This document shows positions 56,227 to 64,000 of a stretch of DNA of 64,000 nt, one piece after another. Made by a program: the position numbers and the translations under genes. Origin of the DNA: Trichococcus sp. K1Tr (lineage in GTDB: Bacteria; Bacillota; Bacilli; Lactobacillales; Aerococcaceae); NCBI RefSeq assembly GCF_028309625.1, contig NZ_JAQMHR010000002.1:295560-359559 (forward strand), in the 5' to 3' direction. The notes under the pieces are model-generated. The model was not told where the DNA came from. It worked only from the letters and a program-made list of their open reading frames with translations, and did not search any database. Position 1 is the stretch's first letter; each line of letters starts with the position of its first letter.

Positions 56227-56628
56227 ATGCCCAGAAGAAAATTGAGCCTGATGCTGCAAGCAGGACTGGCTGGCCTGCTGTTGGTCGCCTGTGCGCCTGC
56301 CACTGTTGAAGACAGCGCAACAACGAGTTCCGAAGTCGTATCGGTCAGCAGTTCATCTGAAGAGGGCGCAACGGACAGTTCCGCCACAGAAATGCGGACC
56401 TTCACGCTCGAAGAACTCAGCCAATACAACGGCAAGGATGGTCAGCCGGCATATGTAGCCGTCGATGGGGTAGTCTACGATGTCACAAATGTGGAAGCTT
56501 GGAAAAACGGAGACCATAAATTGGGCTTGACTGCAGGCAATGAATTGACAGAAGAAATCACCAACCTGTCGCCCCACGGCAAAAAGGTCCTTGAAAGACT
56601 GCCGATCGTCGGCGAGCTTGTCGAATGA
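56227..56628 (+). CDS. Lipoprotein with cytochrome b5-like heme/steroid-binding domain
   Basis: 133 residues from the ATG at 56227 after GAAGGAGGAAC. A basic N-terminus and hydrophobic core end in a lipobox LLLVAC with lipid-accepting C22, followed by a Ser/Thr/Glu-rich spacer (to about 58). The b5 domain (60-133) reads FTLEELSQYNGKDGQPAYVA and GVVYDVTNVEAWKNGDHKLG, with two candidate heme histidines, in GDHKLGLTAG and LSPHGKKVL. It is anchored outside the cell, next to the ferric reductase-like membrane protein, so an exported electron carrier or haem-dependent reductase partner is likely. Confidence 0.9.
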   Translation: MPRRKLSLMLQAGLAGLLLVACAPATVEDSATTSSEVVSVSSSSEEGATDSSATEMRTFTLEELSQYNGKDGQPAYVAVDGVVYDVTNVEAWKNGDHKLGLTAGNELTEEITNLSPHGKKVLERLPIVGELVE

Positions 56629-56644
56629 TTTTATGAGAATAAAA

Positions 56645-56687
56645 CAGAAAATGGAGCCTTCCTTGGGAGAGCTCCGTTTTTCGATTG
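56645..56687 (+). terminator. Terminator after the b5 lipoprotein gene
   Basis: GGAGC pairs with GCTCC, with TCCTTGGGA inside, then TTTTT. The remaining gap to 57000 has only a direct repeat, ACGCGCTGCAG at about 56821 and 56951. Confidence 0.7.
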
Positions 56688-56999
56688 GAAGGTACTTTGA
56701 CAAAAAAGTGACAATTCTGCATGGCTTCTTTTTTGTGCGTCGGGGGTCTTCTAAAGTGTTTTTTTATCAAGTGAAATGGCTTCATAGAGCGGTTTCCAAA
56801 AAGTATTAGGGCTAGCCGTTACGCGCTGCAGGCCAACGGTTCAATTTTGAACAGAATCCGAACCTTTTGGAAACGGGGTGTAAGTGCCTTCATTTTTTTG
56901 GATAAAATGCCTATACTTGTTCTTGTAGGAAAGACGGTGCTGACGCCAACGCGCTGCAGTACCGATCTGTTCCAGAACTATTTTGAGAGGGGACAAATC

Positions 57000-58763
57000 A
57001 TGAGAGTCGATTTAACTACTAAACCTTATAACTTGGATGCCGAGGGAATCAAGTGGGTCAAAGATACGATTGCAGGCATGTCTGTCGAAGAGAAAATCGG
57101 ACAACTGTTCATAAATATGGGATCAGAACGTACAGAGGAATATTTGACTGGCGTATTGAATAACTATCATATCGGGGGAGTCCGCTACAATCCTGGCATG
57201 GCAGAAGAAGTATATGAGCAAAACAAAATTCTGCAGGAAAACAGCAAAATTCCTTTATTGATCGCAGCAAACACGGAAGCAGGCGGTAACGGAGCTTGTA
57301 AAGACGGCACCTATATCGGCGTTGAAGTGAAAATCGCTGCCACAAACGACACGAAGTACGCATATGAAATGGGCCGCGTTTCCGGTGTTGAAGCTGCTGC
57401 TATCGGCTGCAACTGGAGTTTCGCTCCAATTGTGGACATCAACCGCAACTGGCGTAACCCGATCATCGCAACCCGTACATGGAGCGGCGATGTCGACAAA
57501 ACGATCGCATTGTCGTTGGCATACATGAAAGGGATCCAGGAAAGCGGCATTGCGCCAGCGGCAAAACACTTCCCTGGCGACGGAATCGATGAGCGCGACC
57601 AACATTTATCATTCAGCGTAAACCCATATTCCACTGAAGAATGGGACGCTACTTTCGGTAAAGTGTACGGCACTTTGTTCGATGCCGGCTTGCCTTCGAT
57701 CATGGCAGGGCACATCTCCTTGCCTGAATACGTGAAACACTTCAATCCGGCTGCTAGCGTTCAAGAACAGATTATGCCGGCTACTTTGAACAAATACATC
57801 CTGACTGATCTGTTGCGCGACAAAATGGGCTTCAATGGTCTGGTCGTTACCGATGCCAGCCACATGGTTGCGATGACTTCCGCCATGAAACGTCAAGATA
57901 TGCTGCCGACAGCTATCGCTGCAGGTTCCGACTTGTTCTTGTTCTTCAACGATCCGGACGAAGATTTCCAATGGATGTTGGATGGCTACAACAACGGCGT
58001 CATCACGGACGAGCGTTTGGAAGAAGCTTTGACGCGCATCTTGGGCACAAAAGCTGCTTTAGGTCTGCACAAAAAAGCGAAAACAGAAATCTTGCCATCC
58101 AAAGAAGAAGCAATGGCTAAAATCGGCTTGCCGGAAAACAAAGCGATCGCAGTTGAAGTTGCGGACAAAGCGATTACTTTGGTCAAAAACAACCAAAACA
58201 TCTTCCCGATTTCACCGGATAAAACGAAACGTGTCCTATTGGTCAATGTTGAAGGCCATAAAGGCGGTTTCGGCGCAATGATCGGCGGCGAAGCTGTCCG
58301 TCCAGTCGATACATTTAAAGGCATCCTGGAAGCTGAAGGCTTTGAAGTCTCCATCTGGGAATCCACGGAAGAGCGGATCAACAAATTGCCGGAAGAAGAA
58401 AGGGCCGCTGCTGTGGCTAACGTTTACGCTCAGAAACGTCCGATCAAAGATTTGATTGCGGCTTACGATTTGGTCATCAACGTAGCTTCGGTACAACCGA
58501 ATACGGATCAACGCATCCAATGGCCAGCTTCAAAAGGAACACCGGACATTCCATTCTATGTCCATGAGATCCCTACAATCTTTATATCTGTGCAAGCACC
58601 GAACCACTTGGCTGACGTGCCGCAAGTACAAACTTACATCAACACATACGATTCAAAAGACTTCACACTGCAAGCTCTTGTCAACAAAATGGTTGGCCGT
58701 TCCGAATTCACTGGCGTTTCTCCAGTAGATGCATTCTGCGGATTCTTGGATACGCGTTATTAA
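57000..58763 (+). CDS. Glycoside hydrolase family 3, beta-N-acetylhexosaminidase-like
   Basis: 587 residues from the ATG at 57000 (AGAGGGGACAAATC upstream); the frame is open further upstream but without a site. The GH3 barrel (about 20-350) has K189-H190 and the NagZ-type acid/base loop FPGDGIDERDQH ending in D200-Q-H202; the nucleophile is D285 in VVTDASHMVAM. A second alpha/beta domain (about 385-560) follows, as in Gram-positive NagZ. There is no signal peptide, so it may act on internalised muropeptides or chitin sugars. It has its own terminator and no sugar transporter beside it. Confidence 0.9.
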   Translation: MRVDLTTKPYNLDAEGIKWVKDTIAGMSVEEKIGQLFINMGSERTEEYLTGVLNNYHIGGVRYNPGMAEEVYEQNKILQENSKIPLLIAANTEAGGNGACKDGTYIGVEVKIAATNDTKYAYEMGRVSGVEAAAIGCNWSFAPIVDINRNWRNPIIATRTWSGDVDKTIALSLAYMKGIQESGIAPAAKHFPGDGIDERDQHLSFSVNPYSTEEWDATFGKVYGTLFDAGLPSIMAGHISLPEYVKHFNPAASVQEQIMPATLNKYILTDLLRDKMGFNGLVVTDASHMVAMTSAMKRQDMLPTAIAAGSDLFLFFNDPDEDFQWMLDGYNNGVITDERLEEALTRILGTKAALGLHKKAKTEILPSKEEAMAKIGLPENKAIAVEVADKAITLVKNNQNIFPISPDKTKRVLLVNVEGHKGGFGAMIGGEAVRPVDTFKGILEAEGFEVSIWESTEERINKLPEEERAAAVANVYAQKRPIKDLIAAYDLVINVASVQPNTDQRIQWPASKGTPDIPFYVHEIPTIFISVQAPNHLADVPQVQTYINTYDSKDFTLQALVNKMVGRSEFTGVSPVDAFCGFLDTRY

Positions 58764-58771
58764 TCGATAAG

Positions 58772-58821
58772 GAAAAAACTTCACAAGTCCGCGCTCCGCG
58801 AGCCTGTGGAGTTTTTTTTGC
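58772..58821 (+). terminator. Terminator after the GH3 gene
   Basis: AAACTTCACAAG pairs with CCTGTGGAGTTT with inner CGCG, then eight T. Confidence 0.82.
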
Positions 58822-58984
58822 GTTTTTTTCAGTGCTGATGGGCCGTCCTGCCAGTCTCCATTCCCGAAAACATATTTGCAAGTGCCTGTCAGGGGTGATA
58901 AAATGAAAGAAATTTCATTTATCAAAAAATGAATAATAGAGCCTGAAAATGGCCCGAATGCGTACAGCCAGAGGAGGCAAAACG

Positions 58985-59479
58985 ATGAAAAACGAATTGA
59001 AGGAAAAGATTCTGAAGATTATCGAAAAGAACAACAAACTGACTGATGAAGAAGTTGCGGTGATGTTGGGCGTGGACACAGAAGTAGTGGCGGTTGCCGT
59101 GAAAGAACTGGAAGCGGACAAAATTATCTGCGGCTACCATACTTTGATCAACTGGGACAAGACCGGCGATGACGAAGTTTCTGCCATCATCGAGCTACGC
59201 GTAAATCCGCAAAGAGGATCCGGATTCGACCGTATCGCGGAAAAAGTCTACCAATTCCCGGAAGTGGAGACCGTATTCCTGATGTCCGGCGGGTTCGATT
59301 TTATGGTGCAACTGAAGAAAGCACCGATGAAAGAGATTGCTCTGTTTGTTGCGAAACGCCTTTCTGTGATCGACGAAGTACAATCAACCACCACTCATTT
59401 CGTATTGAAACGTTATAAAGACCACGGCACGTTGTTCGTGGATGAGGGTGACGACAAACGGATGGTGCTGACTCCATGA
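58985..59479 (+). CDS. Lrp/AsnC family transcriptional regulator
   Basis: 164 residues from the ATG at 58985 after AGAGGAGGC. N-terminal HTH (NKLTDEEVAVMLGVDTEVVA) and a RAM ligand domain (about 68-150) with VSAIIELRVNPQRGSGFDRI and VETVFLMSGGFDFMVQL. The last bases overlap the start of the aminotransferase gene by 4 bp (ATGA), so they are coupled. A regulator of amino acid metabolism, probably controlling its own unit; ligand unknown. Confidence 0.92.
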   Translation: MKNELKEKILKIIEKNNKLTDEEVAVMLGVDTEVVAVAVKELEADKIICGYHTLINWDKTGDDEVSAIIELRVNPQRGSGFDRIAEKVYQFPEVETVFLMSGGFDFMVQLKKAPMKEIALFVAKRLSVIDEVQSTTTHFVLKRYKDHGTLFVDEGDDKRMVLTP

Positions 59480-60657
59480 GAAATCCGATAAATGCTAAGG
59501 TGCGCGAAATCAAACCTTCCGGCATCCGGAGATTTTTTGATATTGCGAATGAGATACCTGGAGTGATTTCGTTGGGGGTAGGCGAGCCCGACTTTGACAC
59601 CCCATGGATTGTGCGTGACGAGGGCATGTATACCCTTCAAAAAGGGCGCACCTTCTACACAGCTAATGCCGGTTTGGCCGAACTTCGTCAGGAAATCTGC
59701 TTATACTTGGAACGCCGCTACAATCTGCACTATTCCCCCGAGGATGAAACTGTCGTTACGGTAGGCGGAAGTGAAGCCATCGATTTGGCGCTGCGGGCCA
59801 TGCTGGATCCGGGCGACGAGGTCGTCTACGCGGAGCCATGCTATGTTTCCTATCTTCCGTGCATCGTCTTGGCTGACGGGGTTCCTGTCGCTATCCCGTT
59901 GCAGGAGAAGAACCAATTCCGTTTGACGAAAGAAGAACTGGAAGCGGCGATCACTCCGAAAACAAAAGTGCTGATTCTTTCTTATCCCAACAATCCGACT
60001 GGGGCTGTTATGTCCAAAGAGGACCTGGAAGCGATCGCTGAAGTCATCATCGCCAACGATCTATTCGTCATCACTGATGAAATTTATAGTGAACTTTCCT
60101 ACAATGGAAATCACTTCAGCATTGCCGCTTTGCCGGGAATGAAGGAACGGACCGTTTACATCAATGGCTTCTCGAAAGGGTATGCGATGACCGGTTGGCG
60201 TCTGGGCTATGCAACTGCTCCGCCGATCATTATGGAGCAGATGATCAAAATCCATCAATTCGCCATCATGGCTGCACCGACGACGAGTCAGTACGCCGGT
60301 ATCGTTGCGTTACGGAACTGCGATGACAACGTTGCCGAGATGCGTGAAAGCTACAATCAACGCCGCCGTTATCTAATGAAAGTCCTAAAAGATTTGGACT
60401 TACCGTGTTTTGTACCTTATGGCGCCTTTTATATCTTCCCGAACATAACCGAATTCGGTTTGACTTCGGAAGAGTTCGCTACCCGTTTGGTTATGGAGGA
60501 AAAAGTGGCCGTTGTGCCTGGAACAGCCTTCGGAGAGAGCGGAGAGGGCTTTATACGTATTTCCTACGCTTATTCAATCGAAGAGCTGAAAGAAGCCTTC
60601 GAACACATAAAAAGCTTTATCGAACGCCTACGTGCAGAGAATAAAAGCAATCAATAA
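59476..60657 (+). CDS. Class I/II aminotransferase (PatA/aromatic-aspartate type)
   Basis: 393 residues. Fold type I PLP enzyme: ISLGVGEPDFDTPWIVRDEG at the N-terminus, GGSEAIDLALRAM, SYPNNPTGAVM, VITDEIYSEL and the Schiff-base lysine K234 in GFSKGYAMTGWRLGYA. The C-terminus has the substrate-carboxylate Arg in GFIRISYAYS. It belongs to the branch of B. subtilis PatA (N-acetyl-diaminopimelate aminotransferase) and aspartate aminotransferases. It overlaps the Lrp gene by 4 bp, which suggests amino-acid-responsive control. Substrate not decided. Confidence 0.9.
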   Translation: MRNPINAKVREIKPSGIRRFFDIANEIPGVISLGVGEPDFDTPWIVRDEGMYTLQKGRTFYTANAGLAELRQEICLYLERRYNLHYSPEDETVVTVGGSEAIDLALRAMLDPGDEVVYAEPCYVSYLPCIVLADGVPVAIPLQEKNQFRLTKEELEAAITPKTKVLILSYPNNPTGAVMSKEDLEAIAEVIIANDLFVITDEIYSELSYNGNHFSIAALPGMKERTVYINGFSKGYAMTGWRLGYATAPPIIMEQMIKIHQFAIMAAPTTSQYAGIVALRNCDDNVAEMRESYNQRRRYLMKVLKDLDLPCFVPYGAFYIFPNITEFGLTSEEFATRLVMEEKVAVVPGTAFGESGEGFIRISYAYSIEELKEAFEHIKSFIERLRAENKSNQ

Positions 60658-60658
60658 G

Positions 60659-60710
60659 AAGAAAGACTGCAGAGTTGCGTTCCTACGCAACTTTTGCGGT
60701 CTTTTTTCTC
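60659..60710 (+). terminator. Terminator after the aminotransferase
   Basis: AAAGACTGC..GAGTTGCG pairs with CGCAACT..TGCGGTCTTT, then a T run. Confidence 0.87.
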
Positions 60711-60835
60711 TATATTATGCGGGAGAGGAGCGTGTAAGCAGGGAGGGCTGCTTGTGTGTTTATTTTGTTAAGTATCGGAAGAATGGCTATGCATCAGGCT
60801 TTTTTAACATTTTTAAAATTTTTGAATAAAAATGG

Positions 60836-60864
60836 TTTACAAAATATACCCTATGGGGTATTAT
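60836..60864 (+). promoter_or_regulatory. Promoter and CstR-like operator of the persulfide operon
   Basis: TTTACA (60836-60841), 17-bp spacer, TATTAT (60859-60864). ATACCCTATGGGGTAT (60846-60861) is a perfect 6-4-6 palindrome filling the spacer and reaching the -10. It has the TACCC-GGGTA form of CsoR/CstR operators, and a CstR homologue is the last gene of the operon. Confidence 0.87.
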
Positions 60865-60908
60865 AAGTCCATAAGCGATTGATACTACTTACGAAAAAGG
60901 AGCCAAGT

Positions 60909-61223
60909 ATGCTATTTAATTTATTCAACAGTATGCCTTCCGTATCCACTAAGGAACTGGAAGCAAAATTAACTGAAAAACCACAAATAATCGATGTCCG
61001 TGAACCGAACGAATTCATCGCAGGACATATTCCGGGCGCAAAAAATATTCCGTTGAGAAAAGCGGAAACATATACCCCTAAGGGTAAAGTGTATGTGATC
61101 TGCCAATCAGGTGGACGCAGCAAACGTGCAGCAACTATCTTAAAATCAAAAGGCTACGATGTAGTCAATGTCAAAGGCGGCATGTCCGCATGGTCAGGCC
61201 CGACAAGAGGAGGAAAACTATGA
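60909..61223 (+). CDS. Single-domain rhodanese (sulfurtransferase), first gene of cst-like operon
   Basis: 104 residues from the ATG at 60909 after AAAAGGAGCC. A short N-terminal helix precedes the rhodanese fold: IIDVREPNEFIAGHIPGAKN and the active loop C65-Q-S-G-G-R (VICQSGGRS). It would carry sulfane sulfur between low-molecular persulfides or thiosulfate and acceptor thiols. The stop codon overlaps the next start by 4 bp. No membrane segment is present. Confidence 0.93.
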   Translation: MLFNLFNSMPSVSTKELEAKLTEKPQIIDVREPNEFIAGHIPGAKNIPLRKAETYTPKGKVYVICQSGGRSKRAATILKSKGYDVVNVKGGMSAWSGPTRGGKL

Positions 61224-62875
61224 TGAAAATTGTTATTATCGGTGGAGTGGCAGGCGGTATGTCCGCTGCAACGCGTTTGAGAAGATTGAATGAAGATGCA
61301 GAAATCATCGTATTGGAAAAAGGACCTTTCGTTTCCTTTGCGAACTGTGGCTTGCCTTATTATGTTTCAGGCGATATCCAAGAACGCAGCGATCTCTTGG
61401 TTCAAACCCCTGAGCAACTGCGCGCTCGTTTTGACTTGGATGTTCGTCCTTTCAGCGAAGCGACCGCAATCGATCCGGATAAAAAAGAAGTGACAGTCCG
61501 TTCTAAAGATGGCGAATACCAACTGGCTTACGATAAAGTCATTTTATCCCCAGGCGCGAAGCCATTCGTACCGCCAGCAGAAGGTCTGTCCGAAGCCAAA
61601 AATATCTTCACAATGCGCAATGTACCGGATGTGGATGCTGTCACAGGTTTCATCCTTGAGCATAAACCGAAAAAAGCGGTCGTCATCGGAGCAGGATTCA
61701 TCGGTCTTGAAATGGCTGAAAGCTTAGCGCACCGCGGTTTGGCTGTAACAATCGTTGAAAAAGCACCGCATGTCTTGCCTCCATTCGATGAAGAAATGGC
61801 TGCTTACTTAGCGGATGAATTGAAAGCGAACGGTGTGACGCTGTATACAGGCGTTGCGGCTACGGCTTTCCAAAATGAAGGTAAAACAATCGTCCTTGAA
61901 AACGGCGTGACACTGGAAAGCGATTTGACGATCATGTCAGTCGGCGTCCAACCTGAGAACAGCCTAGCGATCGCTGCGGGTATCGAAACAGGTATGCGCG
62001 GTGGAATTCTGGTCGATGAGAACTATGAAACAAGCAAAAAAGACATCTATGCAGTCGGTGACGCAATCATCGTGAAGCAGCAAATCACTGGTGAAGACAC
62101 CATGATCGCTTTGGCTTCACCAGCGAACCGTCAAGGACGTCAAGTAGCTGATGTCATCAGCGGCTTGAACAGAAAAAATAAAGGCAGCATCGGAACCGCA
62201 ATCGTGCGTGTATTCGGTTTGGCCGGAGCTTCCACAGGTCTGAACGAGCGCCAATTGCAGCTGTCAGGAAAAGAGTATGCAGTCGTGCATATCCAAGGAA
62301 AGAACCATGCCGGCTACTATCCGAATGCGTCAGCGATCGTCCTGAAATTGGTTTTCCATCCGAAAACAGGTGAAATTTACGGAGCGCAAGCTATCGGGGC
62401 GGATGGCGTAGATAAACGTATCGATATCATTGCTACAGCAATCAAAGGCAATTTGACGGTACATGATTTGCCGGAATTGGAATTCACATACGCACCACCG
62501 TTCGGATCAGCCAAAGACCCAGTCAACATGGCCGGCTACGCTGCCACGAACATCATCGAAGGCGTTTCTGAATCCATCCAATGGTATGAATTGGAAAAGA
62601 TGCAGGAAGCGGGCTATCAACTGTTGGACGTCCGTGGTGAGGGCGAAATCGCAAGACTAGGAGCCTTGAAGGGCGCCATCAACATCCCAGTCGATGATTT
62701 ACGCGCACGTATCGGAGAATTATCGAAAGAAACACCGATCATCGTCAGCTGCCAAAGCGGCTTACGTAGCTATATAGCAGAACGTGTATTGAAACAAAAT
62801 GGATTTACAGTCAAAAATTTAGATGGTGCATTCAGCTTATATGCAACCGTCAGACCAGAAAAGGTGGTAAAATAA
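61220..62875 (+). CDS. cdr: CoA-disulfide reductase/persulfide reductase with C-terminal rhodanese domain
   Basis: 551 residues from the ATG at 61220 (GGAGGAAAACT upstream; an ATG three bases later is an alternative). FAD motif IIGGVAGGMSAATRLRR, redox cysteine C43 in SFANCGLPYY, NAD(P) motif GAGFIGLEMAES, YAVGDAI and the dimer domain; the rhodanese domain (about 455-551) has its active cysteine C511 in VSCQSGLRS. CoADR-rhodanese proteins reduce CoA disulfide and CoA persulfide. Its paralogue in the ars island (15783) has a different rhodanese loop. Confidence 0.92.
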   Translation: MMKIVIIGGVAGGMSAATRLRRLNEDAEIIVLEKGPFVSFANCGLPYYVSGDIQERSDLLVQTPEQLRARFDLDVRPFSEATAIDPDKKEVTVRSKDGEYQLAYDKVILSPGAKPFVPPAEGLSEAKNIFTMRNVPDVDAVTGFILEHKPKKAVVIGAGFIGLEMAESLAHRGLAVTIVEKAPHVLPPFDEEMAAYLADELKANGVTLYTGVAATAFQNEGKTIVLENGVTLESDLTIMSVGVQPENSLAIAAGIETGMRGGILVDENYETSKKDIYAVGDAIIVKQQITGEDTMIALASPANRQGRQVADVISGLNRKNKGSIGTAIVRVFGLAGASTGLNERQLQLSGKEYAVVHIQGKNHAGYYPNASAIVLKLVFHPKTGEIYGAQAIGADGVDKRIDIIATAIKGNLTVHDLPELEFTYAPPFGSAKDPVNMAGYAATNIIEGVSESIQWYELEKMQEAGYQLLDVRGEGEIARLGALKGAINIPVDDLRARIGELSKETPIIVSCQSGLRSYIAERVLKQNGFTVKNLDGAFSLYATVRPEKVVK

Positions 62876-62876
62876 T

Positions 62877-63173
62877 ATGTATCAATCAATTACAATGCCG
62901 GAATTCGAACAATTATGGAAAAAAACTCCTGTCAAACTAGTGGACGTACGTGAAGCAGACGAATATGCACATGCACACGTTGACGGTGCCATCTCTATGC
63001 CTTTGAGCGGTTTAGAAGATACTGTGGATCAACTGGATAAGGATGAAAATTACTATGTTATGTGCCTGAGCGGTGCTCGCTCAGCTGCAGCTTGCCAATA
63101 TCTTGCATCAAAGGGCTACAAAGTAACGAACGTAATGGGAGGCATTTCGGCCTGGAGGGGTGAAGTTGTGTGA
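62877..63173 (+). CDS. Single-domain rhodanese, second copy
   Basis: 98 residues. LVDVREADEYAHAHVDGAIS and the active loop C63-L-S-G-A-R (VMCLSGARSA) are typical. It begins one base after the CoADR stop and overlaps cstR by 4 bp (GTGA), so it is in the same transcript. The two rhodaneses and the fused rhodanese domain differ in their active loop (CQSGGR, CQSGLR, CLSGAR), suggesting different partners. Confidence 0.92.
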   Translation: MYQSITMPEFEQLWKKTPVKLVDVREADEYAHAHVDGAISMPLSGLEDTVDQLDKDENYYVMCLSGARSAAACQYLASKGYKVTNVMGGISAWRGEVV

Positions 63174-63433
63174 ACCAATACAACAAAAATATAATCAACC
63201 GCATTAAGCGTGCGGAAGGACAAATGCGCGGCATCCTTGCCATGATGGAAGACGGAAAGAACTGTTCTGACGTCGTGACGCAATTATCCGCAGTCCGATC
63301 CAGCATCGACCGCGCAATGGGCATCATCGTTGCGGAAAATCTGGTTTCCTGTGTAAATGACCAGGAAAAAGACAACATTTCGAAAGAAGAAAGCGTCCAA
63401 CAAGCAATCAACCTGTTGGTGAAGAGCAGATAG
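63170..63433 (+). CDS. cstR: CsoR/RcnR family repressor of the CstR (persulfide-sensing) type
   Basis: 87 residues from a GTG overlapping the preceding stop (GGAGGGGTGAAGTT upstream). All-helical DUF156 fold: NRIKRAEGQMRGILAMMEDG and LSAVRSSIDRAMGIIVAENL. The two cysteines C32 and C61 match the reactive pair of CstR, which links them by sulfur chains. The histidine that CsoR uses as a copper ligand four residues before the second Cys is N57 here, arguing against copper. It would repress at ATACCCTATGGGGTAT upstream of the operon. No terminator was found before the repeats. Confidence 0.9.
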   Translation: MNQYNKNIINRIKRAEGQMRGILAMMEDGKNCSDVVTQLSAVRSSIDRAMGIIVAENLVSCVNDQEKDNISKEESVQQAINLLVKSR

Positions 63434-63440
63434 AGTCGAT

Positions 63441-63612
63441 TTATCGGACAACCAGAGAAGGCCTCGCGCCTTGGTTGTCCGATATTTTTGGTTTATCGGA
63501 CAACTAGAGAAGGCCCCGTGCCTCGGTTGTCCGATATTTTTAGTTTATCGGACAACTAGAGAAGGTCCCGCGCCGTGGTTGTCCGATATTTTCGGCTTAT
63601 CGGACAACCAGC
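63441..63612. repeat. 52-bp tandem array with TATCGGACAAC inverted repeats
   Basis: TTATCGGACAAC occurs at 63441, 63493, 63545 and 63597, each 52 bp apart, giving three full units and a part. Each unit holds TATCGGACAAC and GGTTGTCCGATA, which can form an arm of 11-12 bp around a GC-rich loop. It starts just after cstR and is followed by the 180-bp array; no gene is called here. Confidence 0.92.
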
Positions 63613-64000
63613 GATGGCCCCGCGTTCACCGGAGGACGCCGGTAACTTTCAGCCTCACCTCCTGCCAAGCTTCGCTCGTCGGAGGAGGGAATCAGAATGT
63701 TGGCCGAACTCCGGCGAGGCCTCCGCTCGCCGGAGCAGAGAGGAGAACTTCCGCTGACCGGAGGAGAGCAGCTGGAGCGGTCGCCAGCTCCGGCGGGGAT
63801 CCACCCACCGGAGGACACCGGTAACTTTCAGCTTCACCTCCTGCCAAACTTCTCTCATCGGAGGACGGAAGAGGAATGTTGGCCGAACTCCGGCGAGGCC
63901 TCCGCTCGCCGGAGCAGAGAGGAGAACTTCCGCTGACCGGAGGAGAGCAGCTGGAGCGGTCGCCAGCTCCGGCGGGGATCCACCCACCGGAGGACACCGG
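63613..64000. repeat. 180-bp GC-rich tandem repeat array (continues past window end)
   Basis: GAATGTTGGCCGAACTCCGG begins at 63694 and 63874, and CACCGGTAACTTTCAG or the like at 63636 and 63816; GAGGACACCGG at 63990-64000 opens a third unit. Units are highly alike. The array contains open frames on several strands, but they share reading only through the repeat and have no ribosome sites. Single diverged copies are at 18866 and 28700. Confidence 0.9.

Noticed and set aside
63441..63612. CRISPR array
   Set aside because: The sequences between the repeated TATCGGACAAC elements are themselves nearly identical, so there are no unique spacers, and no cas gene is in the window.
63597..63997. Several overlapping open frames of 60-110 codons in the 180-bp repeat array
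   Set aside because: They exist only because a GC-rich repeat lacks stop codons; no ribosome site, composition is Arg/Ser/Pro-rich on both strands, and the same text recurs with each unit.
1..64000. Prophage or insertion sequence
   Set aside because: No transposase, integrase, terminase or capsid-like reading frame was recognised on either strand.

Overview
The window looks like a chromosomal segment of a low-to-middle GC Gram-positive bacterium of the Lactobacillales. The best fit is the Carnobacteriaceae, close to Trichococcus. This is inferred from strong AGGAGG-type ribosome binding sites, a PyrR attenuator and a methionine-type T-box, an Enterococcus-like citrate cluster with a separate biotin carrier and a GntR-type regulator, and DUF1576, YugP and U32 (yrrN/yrrO-like) genes. 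No rRNA, tRNA, transposase, phage gene or CRISPR array was seen.

1-11.2 kb is mostly housekeeping: a partial AI-2E-type permease, a cobalamin adenosyltransferase, the metabolite-repair enzyme Nnr, a pair of U32 proteins, an MFS permease, a serine hydrolase, a uracil permease behind a PyrR attenuator, and a B12-independent methionine-synthase-like enzyme behind a T-box. 11.3-17.5 kb is an arsenic/thiol island of four transcription units: two ArsR regulators, two small CxxC redox proteins around an ArsP/YraQ-type permease, an ArsD-like protein with serines in place of its usual cysteines and a Cys/His-rich repeat tail, an ACR3 arsenite exporter and a CoA-disulfide-reductase-like flavoprotein with a rhodanese domain. 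The same operator, ATAGA-N6-TCTAT, lies at all four unit starts.

17.5-39.5 kb is mixed: PatB/MalY aminotransferase, YugP protease, TetR plus a DUF697 GTPase, an OFA-type MFS permease, a ROK regulator, a TauE permease, a DUF1576 membrane protein with a cre-like site, oxidoreductases, a large PLD nuclease-helicase-DUF3427 protein (possible defence or repair), an M20 peptidase, a SHOCT-domain protein, an HTH protein of unknown role, and ATP-dependent PEP carboxykinase. 37.6-51.5 kb holds a two-component system and the citrate fermentation locus: citG-citO-citH leftward, and oadH-oadD-oadB-oadG-citC-citD-citE-citF-citX-oadA rightward. Citrate is imported, cleaved by citrate lyase and its oxaloacetate decarboxylated by a sodium-pumping decarboxylase with separate subunits; pckA is close by.

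51.6-53.7 kb is a compact lipoylation operon (free-standing lipoyl domain, LipA, LplA) with no 2-oxoacid dehydrogenase next to it. Then come a thioesterase, a ferric-reductase-like transmembrane flavocytochrome paired with a cytochrome-b5-domain lipoprotein, a family 3 glycosidase and an Lrp/aminotransferase pair. 60.8-63.4 kb is a persulfide (CstR) operon: rhodanese, CoA-disulfide reductase-rhodanese, rhodanese and CstR, behind a perfect CstR-like operator. The window ends in two repeat arrays: 52-bp units carrying TATCGGACAAC inverted repeats, then a GC-rich 180-bp tandem repeat running off the edge. Diverged single copies of both families occur elsewhere in intergenic DNA of the window.
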